11,101 nucleotides of DNA from Actinomycetes bacterium (GTDB taxonomy: Bacteria > Actinomycetota > Acidimicrobiia > Acidimicrobiales > RAAP-2). Position 1 is the stretch's first letter, and each line of letters begins with the position of its first letter. Positions 1 to 9,044 of the stretch are shown here, piece by piece. The translations under genes and the position numbers were made by a program. The DNA lies in NCBI GenBank assembly GCA_021850345.1, contig JAJZMN010000005.1:1-11101 (forward strand). The letters run 5' to 3'. Under the pieces are notes generated by a model. That model saw only the letters and a program-made list of their open reading frames with translations, ran no database searches and was not told the DNA's origin.

Positions 1-32
1 ACGCGGCGGCCCCACCGGCGGGGACCAGGCGG

Positions 33-1127
33 GTGACGGTCAGCAGCGGTGAAGCAGTCGCGCGAGGCGACGTCACCGGTGCCGCTGGTGCTTCTGGTGC
101 CGCTGGTGCTTCTGGTGCCGCTGGTGCTACTGGTGCCGCGCGTGGCCCATGGAAGGCAACCTTCAAGCGGATGAAGGTGCACATCCGGCGCGACCGGGTG
201 TCGGTGTCCGCGGGGAGCCTCGCCTACCACGGCTTCCTCGCGTTCTTTCCGGCGATCATCGCCTCGCTCGGCATCCTCACGCTCGTCCACCTCGGGTCGG
301 GCACGCTGCATCACCTGACGCACGGCATTGCGAAGGCCTTTCCGGCAGGCGCGTCCGGTGTCTTCCAGGCGGCGGTGCACGCGGCGGCCAAGCGGGGCTC
401 CGGCTCGGCGGTGGCTGTGGTGATCGGCATCTTCATCGCACTGTGGAGCTCGACGAGCGCGATGGCCGTGCTCCAGCAAGTGCTCGACGTGGCGTACGAG
501 GTGCCGACCGACCGCAAGTTCATGGCCCGCCGGCTGCGCGGGGTGCCACTGCTCGTGCTCACCGGCGCGTTGGGGGGTTCCGCCGCCGTCCTGATCGTAT
601 TCGGTCAGCCGATCGGCTCGGCGATCAGTGGCGTCCTTCCATTCGGAGGGGCGGCTTTCACGGTCGGCTGGACGGTCTTCCGCTGGGTGATCGCGTTCGC
701 GCTGATCTCCGTGCTCTTCTCCGCGTACTACGCCTACGGACCGAACCGGGGGAGGCCTCGTTGGCGTTGGGTGACGCCGGGCAGCCTGCTCGCTACGACG
801 GTGTTCCTCGTCGGATCGCTCGGGTTCTCCTACTACATCAGCACCTTCGGCTCCTACGGGAAGACCTACGGCAGCTTCGCCGGCGTGGCGATCTTCATCT
901 TCTGGCTCTACATCACCGCACTTGCCGTGCTCGTCGGAGGCGAGCTCAACGCGCAGCTCGAGCGTGACGGGCGGCTGCAAGGCGTGAAGTCGGTCCCTGC
1001 GCAGTTGCCGACGCAGGCGCCGATGCCGGCACAGGCGCCGGCACCGCCACAGACCCGAGCGGGGTCGCCCACGGCGCCGAGACCGGGGACAGCCGGCACC
1101 TCGGCGTCGCGGCGCGCCACGGGCTGA
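33..1127 (+). CDS. YihY/BrkB (UPF0761) family integral membrane protein
   Basis: This is a YihY/virulence factor BrkB family membrane protein, a family once mislabelled ribonuclease BN, whose transport or envelope role is not settled. About six hydrophobic helices are visible near residues 63-86, 127-148, 169-190, 212-234, 249-270 and 281-303. The family core is clear: SLAYHGFLAFFPAI (62-75) in helix 1, the YAYGPNR loop (233-239) followed by RWRWVTPGS, and the GSYGKTYGSFAGV then WLYITALAVLVGGELNA run (273-307). The N-terminus has an extra 39 residues including a Gly/Ala/Ser repeat, and the C-terminus ends in a Pro/Ala/Thr-rich tail (about 320-364). The GTG at 33 has a purine-rich AGGCGG directly upstream, too close for a good ribosome site. 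The frame is open to the left edge, so the true start may lie outside. The ATG at 171 would remove the repeat but still keep the core. Family assignment is secure; the function is unknown. Confidence 0.9.
   Translation: MTVSSGEAVARGDVTGAAGASGAAGASGAAGATGAARGPWKATFKRMKVHIRRDRVSVSAGSLAYHGFLAFFPAIIASLGILTLVHLGSGTLHHLTHGIAKAFPAGASGVFQAAVHAAAKRGSGSAVAVVIGIFIALWSSTSAMAVLQQVLDVAYEVPTDRKFMARRLRGVPLLVLTGALGGSAAVLIVFGQPIGSAISGVLPFGGAAFTVGWTVFRWVIAFALISVLFSAYYAYGPNRGRPRWRWVTPGSLLATTVFLVGSLGFSYYISTFGSYGKTYGSFAGVAIFIFWLYITALAVLVGGELNAQLERDGRLQGVKSVPAQLPTQAPMPAQAPAPPQTRAGSPTAPRPGTAGTSASRRATG
78..140 (+). repeat. 18-bp in-frame minisatellite in the YihY N-terminus
   Basis: The unit GGTGCCGCTGGTGCTTCT occurs at 78-95 and 96-113, with a one-base-changed third copy at 114-131 (TCT to ACT) and a half copy at 132-140. 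It encodes GAAGAS-type repeats at residues 16-36. This lies in the predicted N-terminal extension before the first membrane helix, where length change should be tolerated. Confidence 0.9.
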
Positions 1128-1163
1128 GACCCGGCGAGTCCGGCACGCCACGGGCTGAGACCC
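1115..1163. repeat. 18-bp direct repeat (31-bp period) spanning the yihY stop codon
   Basis: CGCCACGGGCTGAGACCC occurs exactly at 1115-1132 and again at 1146-1163. The first copy contains the TGA that ends the YihY gene (1125-1127). The 31-bp offset is not a multiple of three. The arrangement looks like a short tandem duplication at the gene's 3' end, or the scar of a small insertion or deletion next to the MerR-like fragment that follows. Confidence 0.75.
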
Positions 1164-1194
1164 CGCGGTGGACGCGCTACTGGGGCTACCGCGG
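1163..1194 (+). terminator. Possible weak hairpin downstream of the YihY gene
   Basis: CCGCGGT (1163-1169) and ACCGCGG (1188-1194) form a perfect 7-bp inverted repeat separated by 18 bases. No T-tract follows, so it is not a standard intrinsic terminator. It is listed because it sits 35 bp after the stop codon, between converging genes. Confidence 0.2.
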
Positions 1195-1291
1195 CTACTC
1201 GCCGTCCCAAATGCGCGGGGCCCGTGTCGTCGCCCTCTTGCGCAAAGCCGGCATCAGTATCGGCTCCGCAACGGTCAGCTCGCTCAGTTGA
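1169..1291 (+). pseudogene. Fragment resembling a MerR-family regulator (helix-turn-helix wing region)
   Basis: In the frame ending at the TGA 1289-1291, the sequence reads WGYRGYSPSQM followed by ARVVALLRKAGIS. This matches the pattern seen after the first helix-turn-helix in many MerR-type regulators (GYRxYSPxQ...AR.v.lLRxaG.). The codons here strongly favour G or C in third position, as real genes do in this window. No start codon with an HTH lies upstream in this frame: the preceding sequence is the repeat at 1115-1163 and the shadow of the YihY tail. No effector domain follows the stop. I therefore read it as a remnant of about 40 codons, not a working regulator. The match is from memory of the family, and chance resemblance cannot be excluded. 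The rest of 1128-1333 shows nothing else I can support. Confidence 0.4.
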
Positions 1292-1333
1292 CGATCACGC
1301 GGTGGCCGCCTGTGCACTCCGGGCCAGCATTGG

Positions 1334-2104
1334 CTACTCGACTCCCTCCACATACTCGAAGTCCAGGTGGTCGATGGGTTGCTCGAAGCGAAGCATGCCG
1401 CGCGGCGGACGGGGAACGCGTGGCTCGCGGTCTCCCGACTCACCTCCCCCGCCCCGCTCTTCGATGGTCACCACGATCGCAGAATGCAGCGGGGCAAGGA
1501 CGGACGGCACGGGGCTCTGGCTCATGACCACCCAGTGCCCGTACTCACGATGCGCCGCGGAGAAGCTGATCGGGATGCCATCGGGATCACCGGTCGCTAG
1601 GAAGTACCCCGACGAGCGCGCCTTTGCATGAGCTTCGCGCACGGTCAACCCGACAAGGTCCGGTACGAGGTCGTGTCCGGGCGGGCGCGGCGCGAGGCCT
1701 GTCTCGTCACGAAGAAGGCCTGTCTCGTCACGAAGAAGGGCTGTCTCGTCACGAAGAAGGCCTGTCTCCTCTCCGAGGACACCTGTCTCTTCGCGAAGGC
1801 GAACCTCCGACGCCTCGGACCCGTAGTCCGCCCAAACGGAAGGGGAGGGACCAGGTCGTTCGGTTCCCGTGAGCACCCGGAACTCGATGTTCTTGTCGGC
1901 GGGGACGACACGGCCGAGCCGTTCCCTCATCTCCGAAGCGACGCTCCCTCTCTGCCCGATCACCAGCTCCGGGGTCGCCGTCCACACCGATACGACGATC
2001 CACGCGGGCTCCCTCACCTGGATCACCACCTTCTCCAGGTCGGCTTGATCCGGCCAGTTCTCGGCGAGCACCCCGAGAATTTTTCTAGCGAGGGGTGAGT
2101 CCAC
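1334..2104 (-). CDS. Soluble KH-like / heptad-repeat / PASTA domain protein
   Basis: This 256-residue protein has no signal peptide or membrane helix and combines three parts. Residues about 24-80 look like a type II KH RNA-binding fold: beta-rich segments flank LVIGQRGSVASEMRERL, with the GxxG loop at G50-Q51-R52-G53, as in ribosomal protein S3. Residues 103-137 are five 7-residue repeats of LRDETGL type. Residues about 147-216 resemble a PASTA domain (VPDLVGLTVREAHAKA, later VVMSQSPVPSV and IVVTIEE). A Gly-rich linker and an acidic tail close the protein. The GTG start (2102-2104) has a G-rich stretch (GGGGG) just upstream. It lies 186 bp downstream of the MMPL stop; that gap holds no gene I can see. 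Codon use differs from the neighbours: AGA, AGG, ATT and TCA appear early, which may mean separate ancestry. PASTA domains normally sit outside the cell on kinases or penicillin-binding proteins, so a cytoplasmic copy joined to KH is odd. No function is assigned. Confidence 0.75.
   Translation of the reverse strand: MDSPLARKILGVLAENWPDQADLEKVVIQVREPAWIVVSVWTATPELVIGQRGSVASEMRERLGRVVPADKNIEFRVLTGTERPGPSPSVWADYGSEASEVRLREETGVLGEETGLLRDETALLRDETGLLRDETGLAPRPPGHDLVPDLVGLTVREAHAKARSSGYFLATGDPDGIPISFSAAHREYGHWVVMSQSPVPSVLAPLHSAIVVTIEERGGGGESGDREPRVPRPPRGMLRFEQPIDHLDFEYVEGVE
1694..1798 (-). repeat. 21-bp in-frame minisatellite, five heptapeptide copies
   Basis: Five consecutive 21-bp units encode residues 103-137 of the KH/PASTA protein. 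The peptides are LREETGV, LGEETGL, LRDETAL, LRDETGL and LRDETGL. The units toward the C-terminus are nearly identical in DNA, while the first two have diverged, which suggests recent expansion at one end. A Leu pair recurs every seven residues, as in a coiled coil, but the Thr-Gly in each unit argues against one long helix. Confidence 0.9.
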
Positions 2105-2290
2105 CGGCCCCCATCTCGTCGAGCACCTTCGTCCCCGACTATTCGAGTCCGTGGCGAACGAGCTGTCGCCCGTTGCGCTCAGTACGAACGGTAGTCCGAC
2201 GGGAACGGCTTGAGCGAGCAGCGATGACGGAACGGTGAGGGACCGGCTACAGAACGGCTACGGAACTCCAAAGGAGCGACACCACAGTTG

Positions 2291-4525
2291 TCAGCCTCGC
2301 CTCGCACTGGCCGACGGCGGCGCTGCAGGATCACGCTCCAACGACGCATGGTTCCGCAAGCCGGGCGCCACCGGTTGGGCTGCCCGCCCGTCGAAGCGGT
2401 TCCCGGGCGTGCCGAGCTCCACCGGCGGTCGAGCGGGCGGCTGATCACGGTGACCGGGCCACCAGGCGAGGTGGCCGATGAGCGCGGTAAGGGAGGGCGT
2501 GAGGAACATCGCCATAACGAAGGCGGCGACGGCGATCCCGAAGGAGATCGCAAACCCCATCTGGCTGAGCGTCGTGCCTCCCGCCAACATGAGCGACGCG
2601 AACGTCCCTGCCAGGATGAGCCCTGCTGAAGCGATGGTGGGACCCGCGTGGCGCACGGCCATCGACGCAGCGTCGCGGGGGGATTGCCCTTCCGCCGCCT
2701 CCTCACGGAGGCGGGACACCATCAAGATGTTGTAGTCGGTGCCGAGCGCCACGACGAAGAGGTACATCACGATCGGGAGGATGAACGTGAGGCCGCTCTC
2801 GTGGCGTGCATTCTGGAAGACGAGGACGGTCGCGCCCAGGGTGCTCGCGAAGCCGAGCCCGACGGCGCCCATCAGGTACCACGGCGCGACCACGCTGCGC
2901 AACAGCAAGGCGAGGATCAAGAGGATCAGCACGGCGGCCACGGGGAAGACGAGCGCGTAGTCGTGGCCCATCGCGGCCTGGAGGTCCACGTAGACCGACG
3001 TGATGCCGCCGATGAGCGGCTTCGTACCCGGCGGCGCCTGGTCGACGGCGCGCTGAAGCGGTCCGCGGACCGTGGACATCGCGGCATTGGACTGCGCGCG
3101 GTGCGTGAGGACGACGCGGAAGTCCGCGACGGAGCCGTGCTCGGCGACTCGCGGCGCTGCCACCGTTGCGACTCCCCGGACGTGGGTGAGCCGCTCCCCG
3201 AAGGCCGCAAGCGATGAGGAGGGGATCGGGGTGTGGTGGGTCGACTCGAGGAAGACGTCGGTCGGTGCCGCGGCACCGGCGGCATAGCCGCGCAGCAGCA
3301 CCTGCTGGTACTGGGCGGACTGCGTCGATGCTGTCTTCCCCGAGTTGAGTGTGAACGACGGGTGGAAGCTGAAAGCGGACACCGCGAGCGCGATCAGCAC
3401 GGCGGCGCTCGTGGCAGCGACCCGGCCTGGGTGACGGGCGAGCGCGTTGCCGAGCGCCCGGAAGCGGGCGGCCTCTGGCTCGCGCTGCCATGCCTTGGAA
3501 GGCCAGAAGGTCCGCGTGCCGAGAAGGGACACGATCGCCGGGATCAACGTGAGCCCAGCGAGGAGCGTCGTGGTCACCGCCACTGCGAGGGCCGGTCCGA
3601 GCGAGCGGAAGAGGGTGATGCTCGAGAGCGTCAGTGCGAGGAACGCGATGATCACGGCGCCGGCCGCCGTGGCGATCGCCGGGCCGACTCGCGTGACCGC
3701 TTGGACCATTGCCTCCTTGGCTTCGGCTCCTGCTCGCAGTCGTTCTCGATAGCGGAACATGAGGAACAGCACGTAGTCGGTCCCGACGCCGAAGAGGACC
3801 ACGATGAGCATCGTGGACACCGTGCTGTCGATGTGCAGCCCGAGCCCTTCGCTCATCGAGGCGATGAGACCGTCGGCGATCTGAGAGACCACGCCGATCG
3901 CGAGCACGGGCAACAGCGCGATCACTGGGCTGCGGAAGATGAGGAGCAGCAACGCAAGAATGAGCCCGATCGTCGCGATGGCCACGACCTTCGATGCGGT
4001 CTGGCCGGACTTCTGCTGGTCGACGAACTGAGCGGCGCTCCCGGTGACCCCGGCTCGCAGATCGGTGCCCTTCGTGAGCGAGGTGATGTCGCGGCGGAGC
4101 GTGAGGATCGTGTCGGTCTGGGTCTTGGTGAGCTGGCCCTGGGCGTTGGGCATCTGGACGCCGATGACGCCGACGAGGTGGTTCGACGAGACGATCGCCG
4201 GGTCGACCAACCCGACAGCCGGGAGGTGCCGGGCGGCGAGCACCCGTTGCGCGTGGTCGAGCAACGAGACGTCGCCTGCGGTCAATGGGCGCCCGTCGCG
4301 CCGTTGCGCGACGACGAGGGCCGCCGGGGTTGCCGCCTCCGGGAAGGCCTTCTTCTGAAGGTCCGAGGCCTGCACGGACTGGTAGTGGCTCGGGAGGAAC
4401 GAGACCTCGCTCGCTGTGGTGGCGAGCTTGGGCGCCAATGCGACGATGGCGATGGCTGCCACCAGCCAGAGCCCGATGACCCGCCAGGGGTGGCGCACGA
4501 CGATCCGTCCCAGGCTCGCGAACAT
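2291..4525 (-). CDS. MMPL-family (RND superfamily) exporter
   Basis: This 744-residue protein is a proton-driven RND exporter of the MmpL type, which moves lipids, pigments or drugs out of the inner membrane. The N-terminus MFASLGRIVVRHPW leads into the first membrane helix. An extracytoplasmic domain follows (about 38-175), then a five-helix bundle (about 180-335), a second extracytoplasmic domain (about 385-515) and a second bundle (about 520-685). Both proton-relay pairs are present: D250-Y251 in GVGTDYVLF and D597-Y598 in LGTDYNILM, equivalent to the Asp-Tyr pairs of MmpL3. The tail from about 690 is Pro/Arg-rich. I chose the ATG at 4523-4525 over an in-frame TTG at 4562-4564 because the family start falls there. 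GAGGAG lies 14 nt upstream, and a GGAG only 2 nt upstream. It is divergent from the TetR gene, with operators in the shared promoter. The substrate cannot be read from the sequence. Confidence 0.93.
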   Translation of the reverse strand: MFASLGRIVVRHPWRVIGLWLVAAIAIVALAPKLATTASEVSFLPSHYQSVQASDLQKKAFPEAATPAALVVAQRRDGRPLTAGDVSLLDHAQRVLAARHLPAVGLVDPAIVSSNHLVGVIGVQMPNAQGQLTKTQTDTILTLRRDITSLTKGTDLRAGVTGSAAQFVDQQKSGQTASKVVAIATIGLILALLLLIFRSPVIALLPVLAIGVVSQIADGLIASMSEGLGLHIDSTVSTMLIVVLFGVGTDYVLFLMFRYRERLRAGAEAKEAMVQAVTRVGPAIATAAGAVIIAFLALTLSSITLFRSLGPALAVAVTTTLLAGLTLIPAIVSLLGTRTFWPSKAWQREPEAARFRALGNALARHPGRVAATSAAVLIALAVSAFSFHPSFTLNSGKTASTQSAQYQQVLLRGYAAGAAAPTDVFLESTHHTPIPSSSLAAFGERLTHVRGVATVAAPRVAEHGSVADFRVVLTHRAQSNAAMSTVRGPLQRAVDQAPPGTKPLIGGITSVYVDLQAAMGHDYALVFPVAAVLILLILALLLRSVVAPWYLMGAVGLGFASTLGATVLVFQNARHESGLTFILPIVMYLFVVALGTDYNILMVSRLREEAAEGQSPRDAASMAVRHAGPTIASAGLILAGTFASLMLAGGTTLSQMGFAISFGIAVAAFVMAMFLTPSLTALIGHLAWWPGHRDQPPARPPVELGTPGNRFDGRAAQPVAPGLRNHASLERDPAAPPSASARRG

Positions 4526-4574
4526 GTCTCCGGTTTCCGCTCCTCGGGCTCTGGCCCGCGCCAACGTCGGCGCT

Positions 4575-4592
4575 TTACTTGCCGCCCAGTAA
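4575..4592. promoter_or_regulatory. Probable TetR operator, site 1 (imperfect)
   Basis: TTACTTGCCGCCCAGTAA has perfect 5-bp outer arms (TTACT/AGTAA). It shares the 12-base core TACTTGCCGCCC with site 2, exactly 23 bp away. It overlaps the predicted -10 and start point of the MMPL promoter. The dyad centre is about 2 bp off that of site 2, so it may be a weaker half-site. Confidence 0.6.
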
Positions 4593-4620
4593 TCTACCTA
4601 CTTGCCGCCCGGCAAGTCAA
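4591..4620 (-). promoter_or_regulatory. Predicted promoter of the MMPL gene
   Basis: On the minus strand, TTGACT (4615-4620) is a strong -35 match. It is followed after 18 bp by TAGATT (4591-4596) as the -10. Transcription would begin near 4584 and give a leader of about 60 nt to the ATG at 4525. Both operator sites fall within this promoter. Confidence 0.6.
4600..4617. promoter_or_regulatory. Probable TetR operator, site 2 (perfect 7-bp arms)
   Basis: ACTTGCCGCCCGGCAAGT has perfect 7-bp inverted arms, ACTTGCC and GGCAAGT, around a 4-bp centre, a form typical of TetR-family operators. It lies across the predicted -35 of the TetR promoter and the -35/spacer of the MMPL promoter, so a bound repressor could block both directions. 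Confidence 0.75.
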
Positions 4621-4631
4621 CTGGCTACAAT
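4602..4631 (+). promoter_or_regulatory. Predicted promoter of the TetR-MFS operon, probably leaderless
   Basis: TTGCCG (4602-4607), an 18-bp spacer and TACAAT (4626-4631) form a good promoter. The expected start point, 7-8 nt after the -10, coincides with the ATG at 4639. No ribosome-binding site is seen in the few bases between. This supports a leaderless mRNA, which is common in Actinomycetota, and fixes the TetR start at 4639. Confidence 0.65.
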
Positions 4632-4638
4632 AGCGATC

Positions 4639-7184
<2,546 letters not shown>

Positions 7185-7185
7185 C

Positions 7186-7974
7186 TCAACCTTGGGCCGG
7201 CGGCCCCTCTCCGGGCACCGTCGATGCAGGTGTGACCTGCGCCGCCGCGCCGGCAGGTCCCGGGGTGACCGCGGTCTCCTGCTGCGCGCCATGTCCTTGC
7301 GAAACGGCCTCGGGTTGTGCCGCCGGTCCGGGTGCGGGCGCCGGAACCGCGGGTGCACCGGGGAGCGGGGTCCGAGGTGTGCGGGCGACGCCGGCAGCGA
7401 GCATCGCGGAGTTCGGGATCTTGTAGTCTCCTTCCACGGTCTGGAGCGTGACGTAGGTGAGCGTCATCTCGCGGACCCGTGCATCGAAGATCCCGCCCAA
7501 CGAACCGGACCGCACGCGGACCCGGTCGCCCACGCGAAACGGCCTTGCGAGGATCAGCACGAGGCCGGCGAAGACGTTGCCGAGGCTCTGCTGCGCGGCG
7601 ATGCCGAGCACGATGCCGGCGAGTCCCGCACCGACGAGAAGGTGCTCGATCGAGACGTTGAGCACGGCGAGCACCCCGAAGATCACGATCAGGTAGCCGA
7701 CAGCGGCCGAGATGATCCGGACCGCGCCACCCGCTGCCGGCATCGAGGTGGACGCGACGTGGCGGCCGAAGACCATGGAGAGGCGCGTGGTGGCCAGCGC
7801 GCCGAAGACGAGCAGCACCGCCGCACTGATCCAGCCAACGAGTCGCGGATTGAGCTCGTGCTTGGTGATGTCGCCAAAGGCGGAACCGGCCACCAGCGCG
7901 GCCAGCGCGATCAGGCCGGCGGCGCCGCCGACGACCAATCCACGTCGCTTGCTGGGCGAGGCGTGCTCAGTCAT
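7186..7974 (-). CDS. Compact MscS-like mechanosensitive channel lacking the usual C-terminal cage domain
   Basis: This 262-residue protein resembles small-conductance mechanosensitive channels, which open under membrane tension to release solutes on osmotic downshock. Three membrane helices lie near 11-34, 44-66 and 84-106. They are followed by the Gly/Ala-rich pore helix (about 112-145), with AAQQSLGNVFAGL and then the ARPFRVGDRV signature (143-152). The beta domain runs to the IPNSAMLAAGV motif (186-196). The protein then changes into about 62 Pro/Ala/Gly/Gln-rich residues. The alpha-beta domain that forms the cytoplasmic cage in E. coli MscS, about 100 residues, is missing. The ATG at 7972-7974 is chosen because MTEHASPSKRR precedes the first helix directly. 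The frame stays open upstream into the antisense of the next gene, but that stretch does not look like protein. Only a weak GAGA precedes the ATG. The stop is 1 bp from the stop of the converging MFS gene. Confidence 0.88.
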   Translation of the reverse strand: MTEHASPSKRRGLVVGGAAGLIALAALVAGSAFGDITKHELNPRLVGWISAAVLLVFGALATTRLSMVFGRHVASTSMPAAGGAVRIISAAVGYLIVIFGVLAVLNVSIEHLLVGAGLAGIVLGIAAQQSLGNVFAGLVLILARPFRVGDRVRVRSGSLGGIFDARVREMTLTYVTLQTVEGDYKIPNSAMLAAGVARTPRTPLPGAPAVPAPAPGPAAQPEAVSQGHGAQQETAVTPGPAGAAAQVTPASTVPGEGPPAQG

Positions 7975-8057
7975 TGCTCTCAGTCTCGTCGGTGTCTCGA
8001 GGACCAGCGGCGAGGGTAGTCGCCTTCGCCCCCGCGACCGGCAATGAGGGCTGTTGG

Positions 8058-8063
8058 TAGCGT
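8058..8063 (+). promoter_or_regulatory. Possible -10 element of the F420-oxidoreductase gene (leaderless)
   Basis: TAGCGT fits the TANNNT -10 pattern and ends 7 nt before the ATG at 8071, so transcription could start at the initiation codon. No clear -35 is seen. This is the same geometry as the TetR promoter. Confidence 0.35.
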
Positions 8064-8070
8064 CCGCGGC

Positions 8071-9000
8071 ATGCGCCTCAGGATCTTTGTCGAACCGCAG
8101 CAGGGTGCCTCCTACGATCGCCTCCTGCGGATGGCCCGCCATGCCGAGTCGCTCGGCTTCGATGGCTTCTTCCGCTCCGACCACGTGCTCACGATGGGCG
8201 GAGACGGGTTGCCCGGGCCGACCGACGCGTGGGCGACGCTCGCCGGCCTCGCACGCGAGACGAGCCGGCTGCGGCTGGGGACCCTCCTCACCGCTGCCAC
8301 CTTCCGGCTCCCGGGACCGCTCGCCATCACCGTCGCGCAGGTCGACCAGATGAGCGCCGGGCGGGTGGAGCTGGGGATCGGTGCGGGCTGGTTCGAAGAC
8401 GAGCACCGCGCCTACGGGATCCCGTTCCCGCCGACGGGTGAGCGGTTCGAACGGCTCGAAGAGCAGCTGGAGATCGTGACGGGACTCTGGTCGACGCCTG
8501 CCGGCGAGCGGTTCTCCTACTCGGGGCGTCACTACACGCTCGCCGACTCCCCGGCGCTGCCGAAGCCCGTCCAGCGACCGCGCCCCCCGGTGATCGTCGG
8601 TGGCGGCGGGCCATCACGCACGCCGAGGCTCGCCGCCCGCTTCGCCGACGAGTTCAACGCGCCGTTCCTGGTCCCCGACGATGCCGCTCGCCAGTACGAC
8701 CGCGTGCGCACGGCATGCCAGGCGGAAGGACGCGACCCGGCGACCTTGCGGCTCTCGGCCGCGGTCGTCGTCTGCTGCGGGCGTGACGAGAAGGAGGCGG
8801 AGCGTCGGGCGGGCGCGATCGGGAGGGACCTCGCAGAGCTCCGCGAGCACGGCGCGGCCGGCACGCCCGACGAGGTCGTCGCCCGATGCCGCGGCTACGA
8901 AGCGCTCGGTGCGTCGACCCTCTACCTGCAGGTGCTGGACCTCTCGGACCTCGGCCACCTGACACTGCTGGCGACCGAAGTGCTCCCCGCGCTCGGCTGA
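8071..9000 (+). CDS. LLM-class F420-dependent oxidoreductase
   Basis: This 309-residue enzyme belongs to the bacterial luciferase-like family and probably uses reduced cofactor F420 to reduce an unknown organic substrate. It is expected to fold as a TIM barrel in the cytoplasm. Family marks include YDRLLRMARHAESLGFDGFF with SDHVL near the N-terminus, LARETSRLRLGTLLTAATFR, and QMSAGRVELGIGAGWFEDEH with AYGIPFPPTGERFERLEE. GRHYTL, PPVIVGGGG and a C-terminal STLYLQVLDL segment follow. The pattern is closest to the group including mycobacterial Rv1855c as I remember it. The ATG at 8071 is preferred over an in-frame ATG at 8044: MRLRIFVEPQQG is the usual beginning, and a -10 element lies just upstream. 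It is divergent from the MscS gene (96-bp gap) and converges on the ABC gene. Neither neighbour suggests a substrate. F420 use is inferred from the family, not shown. Confidence 0.9.
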   Translation: MRLRIFVEPQQGASYDRLLRMARHAESLGFDGFFRSDHVLTMGGDGLPGPTDAWATLAGLARETSRLRLGTLLTAATFRLPGPLAITVAQVDQMSAGRVELGIGAGWFEDEHRAYGIPFPPTGERFERLEEQLEIVTGLWSTPAGERFSYSGRHYTLADSPALPKPVQRPRPPVIVGGGGPSRTPRLAARFADEFNAPFLVPDDAARQYDRVRTACQAEGRDPATLRLSAAVVVCCGRDEKEAERRAGAIGRDLAELREHGAAGTPDEVVARCRGYEALGASTLYLQVLDLSDLGHLTLLATEVLPALG

Positions 9001-9044
9001 CCGGCGTGCGCACAGGCCGGGATGCCGCCGGGCAGCGGATCCGC
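9001..9044. terminator. Short convergent gap with inverted repeats, possible two-way terminator
   Basis: The 44-bp gap between two converging stop codons holds CCGGC (9001-9005) with GCCGG (9016-9020), an internal GTGCGCAC palindrome (9006-9013) and the perfect palindrome GCGGATCCGC (9035-9044). No T-tract is present on either strand. Its position suggests a terminator, but the structure alone is not convincing. Confidence 0.3.

Noticed and set aside
33..1127. Annotation as ribonuclease BN
   Set aside because: That name was transferred wrongly to this membrane family. The protein has no nuclease motif and about six membrane helices.
1694..1798. CRISPR-like array
   Set aside because: The 21-bp units are adjacent with no spacers, in frame, and inside a coding gene. 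No cas genes are present.
1628..2098. Plus-strand open frame with CLVTKKA-type repeats opposite the KH/PASTA gene
   Set aside because: The repeats are the complement of the heptad array. Outside them the frame shows no fold-like pattern, whereas the minus strand reads as KH and PASTA domains.
2105..2290. Repeated ACGG/GGCTAC motifs in the gap between the MMPL and KH/PASTA genes as a possible operator or terminator
   Set aside because: The matches are short and irregular, with no consistent dyad, no T-tract and no convincing promoter boxes.
4526..4564. TTG start at 4562-4564 for the MMPL gene
   Set aside because: It would add 13 residues of Ala/Arg/Gly before the family-typical MFASLGR start and leave a leader of only about 20 nt without a ribosome site.
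3233..4633. 466-codon open frame on the plus strand opposite the MMPL gene
   Set aside because: It is a charged, low-complexity shadow with no recognisable domain. The opposite strand encodes a complete MMPL exporter with both Asp-Tyr pairs.
7975..8532. Longer version of the MscS protein starting upstream at 8532
   Set aside because: The extra 186 residues lie antisense to the oxidoreductase gene and are Arg/Pro/Glu-rich without membrane or signal features. The natural MscS start is the ATG at 7974.
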